From: Fimenecus sp045594885
GTDB taxonomy: Bacteria; Bacillota; Clostridia; Oscillospirales; Acutalibacteraceae
Direction: 5' to 3'
Length of the DNA stretch: 5,857 nucleotides
NCBI GenBank assembly: GCA_045594885.1
Contig: JAZNZJ010000037.1
Coordinates: 1-5,857, forward strand
The notes beneath the pieces were generated by a model. That model had not been told where the DNA came from. It saw only the letters and a program-made list of their open reading frames with translations, and made no database searches. Position numbers and translations under genes: made by a program. Below are positions 1 through 4,315 of this stretch, piece after piece. Each line of letters opens with the position of its first letter. Position 1 is the stretch's first letter.

Positions 1-518
1 TCCGACTTTCTCGCATCAACGGTTTCACATACGTACAGACAGAGTTCGACTACTTCACAGGTGAGTTGAAAGTCGTTCGCGAAATCGCTTACAGCGATGG
101 TCCTCGCGCAAAGGTACGTTGCTACGGTGCCGATGATGTTCGCGAAGGTGTTGCCATCATGTGGAAGGAAGGCGTTGACGTATCAATCACAGGTAACTCA
201 ACCAACCCCACACGTTTCCAGCACCCCGTTGCAGGTACATACAAGAAAGAGCGCGTACTCGCAGGCCAGAACTACTTCTCTGTAGCTTCAGGTGGCGGTA
301 CCCCCCGTACTTTGCACCCCGACAACATGGCAGCAGGCCCCGCTTCTTACGGTATGACCGACACAATGGGCCGCATGCACTCCGATGCACAGTTCGCAGG
401 TTCTTCATCAGTTCCCGCACACGTGGAGATGATGGGCTTCCTCGGTATCGGTAACAACCCGATGGTAGGTGCAACTGTTGCTATCGCAGTGGATATCGCT
501 GGCGCATTGAGCAAGTAA
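1..518 (+). CDS. Conserved protein, C-terminal part (5' end outside window); family not recognised
   Basis: The reading frame is open from base 3 to the TAA at 516-518, giving about 171 residues of the C-terminal part. The TTG at 66 is internal, since the frame runs on upstream without a stop, so the true start lies before the window. There are no membrane segments or signal peptide, so it is probably cytosolic. Notable stretches are NSTNPTRFQHP, a glycine-rich SGGGTPRTLHPD, MTDTMGRMHSDAQ, FAGSSSVPAHVEMMG and GNNPMVGATVA, ending in ALSK. Dense Gly, His and Met motifs and biased codons (GGT, GAC, AAC, GTT) suggest a conserved, well-expressed enzyme. I cannot name the family and assign no reaction. 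A terminator follows 25 bp after the stop. The last 71 codons recur in broken form at 3853-4232, where most differences are synonymous, so the protein sequence has been under purifying selection. Confidence 0.85.
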   Translation, partial: RLSRINGFTYVQTEFDYFTGELKVVREIAYSDGPRAKVRCYGADDVREGVAIMWKEGVDVSITGNSTNPTRFQHPVAGTYKKERVLAGQNYFSVASGGGTPRTLHPDNMAAGPASYGMTDTMGRMHSDAQFAGSSSVPAHVEMMGFLGIGNNPMVGATVAIAVDIAGALSK

Positions 519-543
519 ATCTCATTGATTTATAATATTTTAG

Positions 544-578
544 AGAGAGTTATCCTTTTTAGGGTGACTCTCTTTTTT
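544..578 (+). terminator. Intrinsic terminator of the 5' gene
   Basis: AGAGAGTTATCC (544-555) pairs with GGGTGACTCTCT (562-573), giving a 12-bp stem with two G-U pairs and the six-base loop TTTTTA. A run of six T (573-578) follows. It lies 25 bp after the stop codon at 518, as expected for a rho-independent terminator of that gene. Confidence 0.9.
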
Positions 579-894
579 ATTGCTATATTTGAATGGCATT
601 AGAAGTTGTTTATAACCATTCTGTGACTTCCAAATCCATTTTATACACAAATTATCTTATTCCACCTTCGGAAGCCTTAAACGGGCTTATATTGACCTTT
701 ATGAGGTGTTTCGTGCGACCAAATAGCGACCACTTTTCGGGTGGTCGCAAATAAGGTCGTCAATCACAATCAAGGAATCAATACACACATTAGATGATTA
801 TACCGAATAAACAAAAGGTTCCAATCCTCCCACATCGAAACCTAATAGAAATGTGTTTATCCTTTAAAGAAGAGCAAGACTCACAAGACTTTTA
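579..894. other. Gene-free spacer between convergent genes
   Basis: No convincing gene is seen in these 316 bases. A 48-codon frame starting at ATG 794 and running into the DUF2971 gene on the opposite strand shows no recognisable motif. The spacer holds the nested hairpin at 715-760 (separate entry) and a small 5-bp stem AAGCC/GGCTT near 672-688. It lies downstream of both neighbours, because the 5' gene reads right and the DUF2971 gene reads left, so promoters are not expected here. Confidence 0.6.
715..760. repeat. Nested inverted repeat (two-step hairpin)
   Basis: The inner stem GCGACCAC (726-733) / GTGGTCGC (741-748) is a perfect 8 bp around a 7-base loop. The outer stem GCGACC (715-720) / GGTCGT (755-760) has 6 bp including one G-U. 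The two are separated by a near-symmetric internal loop, AAATA on one side and AAATAA on the other. GCGACCA is also directly repeated at 715 and 726. There is no T-run on either side, so it is not a standard terminator. It could be a recombinase or protein binding site, an RNA element, or a remnant of a mobile element. Confidence 0.6.
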
Positions 895-1773
895 TCATAG
901 AATATCATATCCTTGTTCATTTTTTAACCACTCCGCATAATCTGCATATAATGAATCTGAAATATTATCCTTGACTATCATTATAATTTTGAATGCTATA
1001 TCCATGGTGTCATAACCATGTGTGTTATAACACATGCTTGCGAATGAGCGTGGAGTAAACTTTTGGTAACATATAGAAGACGGATTCACAATAATATCAA
1101 GCAGTTCTTTTATCTTTACTTTATCAAGAAACAGCTTTCTGCCAAGAACAATATATTTTATACAACCATCAATGCTCAATTTACCATTGTAGTCCATTAT
1201 AAACAATCTATGTTCATCTTCATTTTCCCAATCTTTATGCTTTAAAAAGAAAAGAGATTTCCAATTCTTTTTTATGAACTCATATTCTGTTTCAGCCTCA
1301 AAGTCAATCTTTTCTGAATCAGGGGTATTGAACAAATTATATTCCACATCTTCAAATTTATAGAAATAGTTCTCAAATATATCTTTGTTCTTGGCAATAA
1401 AAGTCTCTTTGTCAATCACGATACATACACCATTCGAATTGTCGGCATAATGCGCCCACATTGCCGGGTGATTTGTTCCTTCATGCCCCAAACCGTTAAT
1501 CTCATAGTTTTGCGAGAAACTGATGATACGACATTTCTCCTTGATGTATTTATCTGCCTTATACATCACCATAAAGTTATGATTTAGACACATGTTGTGA
1601 ACATTACCCTCATTCATATCATTGAGTCTTTCAAAACATGATGGTAGCAAGGTCAAATCCTCCAAAATCTTTTTAAAAGAATCCAAACTCGTATAATGAA
1701 ACAAAGCGCCGTCACCTTTACGAGGGAGTTCTGCATTCCAATAAAGATATGCTGGTAGTTCTGTCAGTAACAT
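895..1773 (-). CDS. DUF2971 family protein
   Basis: This 292-residue protein has the features of the DUF2971 family. FHYTSLDSF (residues 25-33) is the family's opening motif, followed by FERLNDMNE (47-55), CRIISFSQN (81-89), the central MWAHYADNSNGVCIVID (105-121) and KHKDWENEDEHRLF (178-191). No signal peptide or clear membrane span is seen, so it is probably cytosolic. The biochemical role of the family is unknown to me, but its members turn up often in accessory and defence-like gene neighbourhoods. The start fits because the FHYTS motif normally lies close to the N terminus. It lies about 105 bp downstream of hipA on the same strand and could be the last gene of a hipB-hipA-DUF2971 unit or have its own weak promoter near 1844. 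No strong terminator follows its stop at 895. The family call is firm; any toxin or defence role is inference. Confidence 0.85.
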   Translation of the reverse strand: MLLTELPAYLYWNAELPRKGDGALFHYTSLDSFKKILEDLTLLPSCFERLNDMNEGNVHNMCLNHNFMVMYKADKYIKEKCRIISFSQNYEINGLGHEGTNHPAMWAHYADNSNGVCIVIDKETFIAKNKDIFENYFYKFEDVEYNLFNTPDSEKIDFEAETEYEFIKKNWKSLFFLKHKDWENEDEHRLFIMDYNGKLSIDGCIKYIVLGRKLFLDKVKIKELLDIIVNPSSICYQKFTPRSFASMCYNTHGYDTMDIAFKIIMIVKDNISDSLYADYAEWLKNEQGYDIL

Positions 1774-1843
1774 AATTATATAAATCAGGAAGTATTAAAT
1801 AGAGAAGCTTAACACATTTGATAACTCCAACAAAAGCACTCTC

Positions 1844-1851
1844 CAAATATT
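1844..1851 (-). promoter_or_regulatory. Weak candidate -7 box for the DUF2971 gene
   Basis: On the minus strand the bases read AATATTTG, matching seven of eight positions in the Bacteroidetes -7 consensus TAnnTTTG, about 70 bp upstream of the ATG at 1773. No convincing -33 TTTG box is seen at the expected spacing. Read-through from hipA is an equally good explanation for expression. Confidence 0.25.
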
Positions 1852-1878
1852 CATATTATTCACATAGTTTACCACTCA

Positions 1879-2997
1879 TTATAACTGACAATGTAACAAA
1901 TCGCCACAATTTTCCTGGACCTGCCTAATTATCTCACTGCATCTATTTTCTGCTATCTTAATTTTAGTTCCGACCGCTATAAAATCCTGAATAGTTGGTT
2001 TTCCCGAACCGTTGACCGATGTTGCATGCTGACCGTTATACCCATCGGCACAAAGAGTCAAATCATACGCAGGGGCTAAATGCCAACACCATTTGCCCCG
2101 TCCATCTTTCTTTACTACAAAACTAAAGTTCTTGCAGTGGTCGTCCTTATTGTCGGTAAGATAGTTGAACACCATACGTCGGTACATTTCCTCAACCTCC
2201 GCGCTGCTTTGGGTTAAATACCCCGTCAGCGCAAGCAGATTACTATAATCAAGAACAGGATTCGATAAGGAAACACATAGCAACCCTCCGGCGGTAGCCA
2301 TATGAACACGCTCTCCACTTGACGTGAGGTCGAAACGTTTAGTAGCAAAATATTTTCCACCAACCAATTTAAAATCAGGAACATTGATACCGCATTTGCG
2401 GGCGATTTCATTGTAGTGGTACTCCTGTTGACCCATATCTTTAGGGTCGTATATATGACGAAATTTAACCAGCCAATGACCTTCGTCATCTGAAAATATA
2501 GCTTTAGGACGACATCCACCACTATTACCACTATTATACAGCAGAAGACCGGCATCGGTATCCTGCTGTTCCTGCAGCACTTCCAATGCCTTTGCCTGCA
2601 GAGCATCAAAATCACATCCACCCTCTTTCAATTTCACCTGTGTGTGCGGCTCATAAGTCAATGCTCCCATACCTCCATTGCCAACAAGGCTCAGTTTGTC
2701 AAGTGCCGACAAATTTCTATCATCGACACCTTCTTTAAGGAGTGTTTTATGTAATAGATATCGACCATAACCGTCGGGCAAACTATCTTCAAAAATACCA
2801 AAGTTCCCATTAAAAGGTTGTGGTTTTGCAACAAACAGACCCGGTTTAAGCGGCAGTTCCAACGGGGAAATGCTAAAACCCTCCATCAGCCAATTCTTAT
2901 TGTACTCAAAAGCACACAGCCTGTTGTCTGGGGTAAGAGACAAGGTCCCGACTTCTAAACCATGATATTTAACGGTGATTTCATCTATATTCTTCAT
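1879..2997 (-). CDS. hipA: HipA-family serine/threonine kinase (toxin of a HipBA-type module)
   Basis: This is a complete 372-residue HipA-like kinase, shorter than E. coli HipA (about 440) but with both subdomains. The N-terminal HipA-coupling region (about 4-115) contains FGIFEDSLPDGYGR (67-80). The glycine/serine loop with PK, SGNSGGCRPK (156-165), corresponds to the regulatory, autophosphorylated loop of HipA kinases. LVKF supplies the ATP-binding lysine (K178), and YFATKRFD (216-223) follows. The catalytic loop DNKDDHCKNF (282-291) has the presumed catalytic Asp285, and APAYDL (309-314) has the metal-binding Asp312. All key residues are present, so it looks active. In E. coli, HipA phosphorylates glutamyl-tRNA synthetase and arrests growth; the target here is unknown. 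Its ATG overlaps the hipB stop by four bases (ATGA), which suggests translational coupling. Because the N-terminal region is fused in, this is not the split HipBST type. Confidence 0.93.
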   Translation of the reverse strand: MKNIDEITVKYHGLEVGTLSLTPDNRLCAFEYNKNWLMEGFSISPLELPLKPGLFVAKPQPFNGNFGIFEDSLPDGYGRYLLHKTLLKEGVDDRNLSALDKLSLVGNGGMGALTYEPHTQVKLKEGGCDFDALQAKALEVLQEQQDTDAGLLLYNSGNSGGCRPKAIFSDDEGHWLVKFRHIYDPKDMGQQEYHYNEIARKCGINVPDFKLVGGKYFATKRFDLTSSGERVHMATAGGLLCVSLSNPVLDYSNLLALTGYLTQSSAEVEEMYRRMVFNYLTDNKDDHCKNFSFVVKKDGRGKWCWHLAPAYDLTLCADGYNGQHATSVNGSGKPTIQDFIAVGTKIKIAENRCSEIIRQVQENCGDLLHCQL

Positions 2998-3323
2998 AAC
3001 TTATGAGCTTTCTTTTTACCGGTATTCCTGCGTATTTGAGACAACTCTTCCATTGTGGAGTATTTGGGTTGTTCAAAAATGGTTTTAATTTCAGAGGTAT
3101 ATTCCAACGCCACTGCAATGCCAATGAGGTTTTTAAGAGATATCAATCCTTTCTGTTCAAAACGTATTATGTTACTCACCGCGACACCCGATTTATTGGC
3201 CACCTGTTCACGAGTAAGATTTTTCTCAATGCGTCGTGCACGGAAATCATTCGCCATTTTCATTGCAATGTCATCTACAGACTCAAATGAAAAGCCATCC
3301 AAAACTGACAAGATATTATTCAT
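2994..3323 (-). CDS. hipB: HipB-like XRE-family antitoxin and repressor
   Basis: This is a 109-residue protein with a helix-turn-helix of the XRE/Cro type at about residues 22-75. Its recognisable core is EKNLTREQVANKSGVAVSNI followed by RFEQKG (33-58). The C-terminal tail is strongly basic (RRNTGKKKAHKL), unlike a plain Cro domain, and could contact DNA or the kinase. Position and overlap with hipA identify it as the antitoxin partner, which in known HipBA pairs neutralises HipA and represses its own operon. An inverted repeat overlapping its promoter at 3355-3377 supports autoregulation. The ATG at 3321-3323 places the HTH at the usual distance from the N terminus. The N-terminal 20 residues (FSFESVDDIAMKM) form a short extension before the HTH. 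Confidence 0.9.
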   Translation of the reverse strand: MNNILSVLDGFSFESVDDIAMKMANDFRARRIEKNLTREQVANKSGVAVSNIIRFEQKGLISLKNLIGIAVALEYTSEIKTIFEQPKYSTMEELSQIRRNTGKKKAHKL

Positions 3324-3354
3324 ATCTACTGTTTTTACAACTATAAAGACAATA

Positions 3355-3377
3355 TATTATCAGTAACAAAGATAATA
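3355..3377. promoter_or_regulatory. Candidate HipB operator
   Basis: TATTATC (3355-3361), nine bases, then GATAATA (3371-3377) form a perfect inverted repeat with 7-bp arms. It covers the -7 box of the hipB promoter (3367-3374), so a dimer bound here would block RNA polymerase. The layout resembles the E. coli HipB operator TATCC-N8-GGATA, sharing TATC/GATA half-sites. An overlapping imperfect palindrome GACAATATATTATC lies at 3348-3361 and might be an alternative register. Confidence 0.55.
3367..3374 (-). promoter_or_regulatory. hipBA promoter, -7 box
   Basis: The minus strand reads TATCTTTG, an exact match to the Bacteroidetes -7 consensus TAnnTTTG and identical to the box in front of the 6S-like RNA. 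Transcription would start near 3360, giving a leader of about 37 bases before the ATG at 3323. No clear -33 TTTG box is seen. Confidence 0.6.
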
Positions 3378-3646
3378 AAATCAAATTAATTCACATAACC
3401 AATACATCTAAAATTGTTTAAGAAATATAAGAAATCACTTATGAAACAAAAACAACAACCGCCTTACGCGTAATTTTCACTACGGATTTGGTGGTTTCTT
3501 TTTGGGGCTTCAGTCTAAAAAGTTGACTTTAAAGACCACTGCACTACTCTATTTATAAGGCGAAATAGAAACAATACAATAAAAGGTTATACGACCAATC
3601 GTTTTACAGATTTAAAATGAAAAAATAGGAATATCAAAATAATTCG
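3378..3646. other. Spacer between divergent hipBA and the 6S-like RNA
   Basis: No coding sequence is supported. It contains an imperfect 24-nt palindrome at 3513-3536: GTCT/AGAC and AAAGT/ACTTT arms separated by AA/AA mismatches. Near 3451-3497 there is a 7-bp stem, AACCGCC/GGTGGTT with one G-U, around a 26-base loop, with T-rich sequence on both outer flanks. Neither is tied to a transcript that I can identify. Confidence 0.5.
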
Positions 3647-3654
3647 TATCTTTG
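3647..3654 (+). promoter_or_regulatory. Promoter -7 box of the 6S-like RNA
   Basis: TATCTTTG is an exact TAnnTTTG match. The expected start site about seven bases later falls at 3660-3661, where a short hairpin (GAGTGC, TATA, GCATTC; 3661-3676) would form the 5' end of the RNA. The -33 region (about 3622-3628) is A-rich and has no clear TTTG. Confidence 0.65.
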
Positions 3655-3660
3655 CAATCG

Positions 3661-3846
3661 GAGTGCTATAGCATTCTGAAATTTTATTTTTATAAAGAGG
3701 CGTTATGTCTTCTTCTCGTGTATACGAAGCCTGAGAAACTTCAAAATTGTGAACGGAAGAAGGTATGATGGTCTCCACGCATATGCGTGGGGCTGTTATT
3801 CCCACATCTGTTCACAAAGGTTTTCTCAGGGCCTGTATACTAGGAG
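3661..3846 (+). ncRNA. ssrS: 6S RNA-like regulatory RNA (Bacteroidales-1 type)
   Basis: The transcript folds into one long rod with a large central bubble, the 6S RNA architecture. Stems from outside inward are CTTCT (3712-3716) with AGGAG (3842-3846), GTATAC (3720-3725 with 3835-3840), CCTGAGAAA (3730-3738) with TTTCTCAGG (3822-3830), and TTGTGAAC (3747-3754) with GTTCACAA (3810-3817). An open bubble of 18 and 17 bases follows, then an apical hairpin CT-CCACGC/GCGTGG-GG (3773-3792). The length of about 185 nt is close to E. coli 6S (184 nt). 6S RNA mimics an open promoter and holds the housekeeping RNA polymerase in stationary phase; here that role is inferred from the fold. From memory, 6S RNAs of this order correspond to the Bacteroidales-1 motif. 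No terminator follows directly: the sequence runs into the broken gene copy, and the first terminator is at 4260. The 3' end is therefore uncertain and may be made by processing. Confidence 0.75.
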
Positions 3847-3941
3847 GTGAAGCGTACAGTTCACCCGGACAACATGGCTGCCGGCCCTGCTTCTTACGGT
3901 ATGACCGACACCATGGGCCGTATGCACTCTGATGCTCAGTT

Positions 3942-4010
3942 AACTTTGTTGTCCTCCTTCTCGCTCGGCAAAATAAACAAGTTTCCTTTGCGCTCACTCG
4001 GGCGTCGGTT
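3942..4010. repeat. Small insertion repeat, copy 1
   Basis: This 69-nt insertion lies in the broken gene copy, defined exactly by comparison with 384-412. The target is CAG|TT, and TT is present on both sides (3940-3941 and 4009-4010). After a 10-nt variable leader (AACTTTGTTG) comes a 57-nt core (3952-4008) that starts TCCTCCTTCTCGCTCGG and ends GCGTCGG. The middle folds as GCAAA (3968-3972), two mismatches, AAAC (3975-3978), AA, GTTT (3981-3984), two mismatches, TTTGC (3987-3991). The minus strand reads as an open frame (SERKGNLFILPSEKE), probably a by-product. There is no room for a transposase, so any mobility would have to be supplied in trans. Confidence 0.8.
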
Positions 4011-4029
4011 CGCAGGTTCTTCATCAGTT

Positions 4030-4102
4030 AAGCCTAAGGCTTTTCCTCCTTCTCGCTCGGCAAAACAAGCAAGCTTCTTTTGCGCTCGCTCATGCGTCGG
4101 TT
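4030..4102. repeat. Small insertion repeat, copy 2
   Basis: This is a 73-nt insertion of the same family as copy 1, in the same orientation, 19 bases downstream of it. It again lies at CAG|TT with TT on both sides (4028-4029 and 4101-4102). The variable leader is 14 nt (4030-4043) and contains AGCCTAAGGCT, itself an inverted repeat. The 57-nt core (4044-4100) matches the copy 1 core at 50 of 57 positions with no gaps, the first 22 being identical. The hairpin is GCAAAA (4060-4065), C, AAGC (4067-4070), AA, GCTT (4073-4076), C, TTTTGC (4078-4083). This insert causes the frameshift in the broken gene. Confidence 0.8.
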
Positions 4103-4179
4103 CCGGCACACGTGGAGATGATGGGCTTCCTCGATGAAAGCGACAACCCGATGGTAGGTGCACCAAAAAGATAAGTAGT

Positions 4180-4195
4180 GCCCAACTTGTTGGGC
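4180..4195. repeat. Perfect 16-nt palindrome in the third insertion
   Basis: GCCCAAC (4180-4186), TT, GTTGGGC (4189-4195) is a perfect 7-bp inverted repeat. The intact copy has only CAACTGTTG at this place (482-490), so the palindrome seems to have arisen by a roughly 22-nt insertion plus small changes around that seed. Confidence 0.55.
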
Positions 4196-4259
4196 TATCG
4201 CAGTGGATATCGCTGGTGCACTTTCTAAGTAATTAGATAGATAATCACATATTACAATT

Positions 4260-4291
4260 TCCTGCAGCCGCAAGGTTGCAGGAGATTTTTT
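4260..4291 (+). terminator. Intrinsic terminator after the broken gene copy
   Basis: TCCTGCAGCC (4260-4269) pairs with GGTTGCAGGA (4274-4283), giving 10 bp with one G-U around a GCAA tetraloop. GA and six T (4286-4291) follow. It lies 27 bp after the dead gene's stop, as the terminator of the intact copy does after its own stop, so it was probably the native terminator of that gene. It is now the first clear terminator downstream of the 6S-like RNA. The hairpin may also slow transcription from the convergent ATPase gene, but the T-run serves only the + direction. Confidence 0.88.
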
Positions 4292-4315
4292 ATAGGGACT
4301 ATCTTAATTATCATC

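Larger units (their letters stand above)
3853..4232 (+). pseudogene. Broken second copy of the 3' end of the 1-518 gene
   Basis: This region matches bases 306-518 in order but is 167 bases longer. The extra bases are a 69-nt insert after 3941, a 73-nt insert after 4029 and a net 25 bases near 4163-4194. The first insert keeps the frame, so FAGSSSV still follows; the second shifts it. Bases 4128-4136 replace the GIGN-coding bases with ones that would read DESDN. The first 87 bases differ from the intact copy at 11 positions, seven of them silent third-position changes. The parts from 4009 on are nearly identical to it apart from the inserts. The end, ALSK plus TAA at 4230-4232, uses different synonymous codons. 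No start codon with a sensible leader exists, since similarity begins at CGTAC only seven bases after the 6S-like RNA. It once encoded the C terminus of a functional homologue and is now dead. Confidence 0.85.

Noticed and set aside
794..940. Small + strand frame of 48 codons
   Set aside because: It runs into the end of the DUF2971 gene on the other strand, has no recognisable motif and no promoter-like box in front.
3311..3327. Inverted repeat AGATAT-TATTC-ATATCT over the hipB start codon as a second operator
   Set aside because: The half-sites point the opposite way to the main operator (GATA then TATC) and the AT-rich arms are easily met by chance.
3451..3497. Terminator-like stem AACCGCC/GGTGGTT with T-rich flanks
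   Set aside because: The 26-base loop is long, one pair is G-U, and no transcript that should end here is visible on either strand.
3587..3805. Minus-strand 72-codon frame
   Set aside because: It lies antisense across the 6S-like RNA and its promoter, where paired stems explain the sequence better than coding.
3847..4137. A + strand open frame of 96 codons with RTVHPDN and FAGSSSV
   Set aside because: It is the remnant of a longer gene with two repeat inserts. Its GTG start abuts the purine-rich AGGAG without spacing, and the frame is lost at the second insert.
4180..4195. Integron attC-like pair (RYYYAAC and GTTRRRY) in GCCCAAC-TT-GTTGGGC
   Set aside because: The arms are two bases apart, far too short for an attC site. 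There is no second core pair, cassette or integron integrase, and the palindrome grew from CAACTGTTG already in the gene.
3812..4273. Overlapping minus-strand open frames (3812-4024, 3936-4166, 4034-4273)
   Set aside because: They run antisense to the gene remnant and through the repeat inserts. The same antisense frame appears in the intact copy (187-474), so they are shadows.
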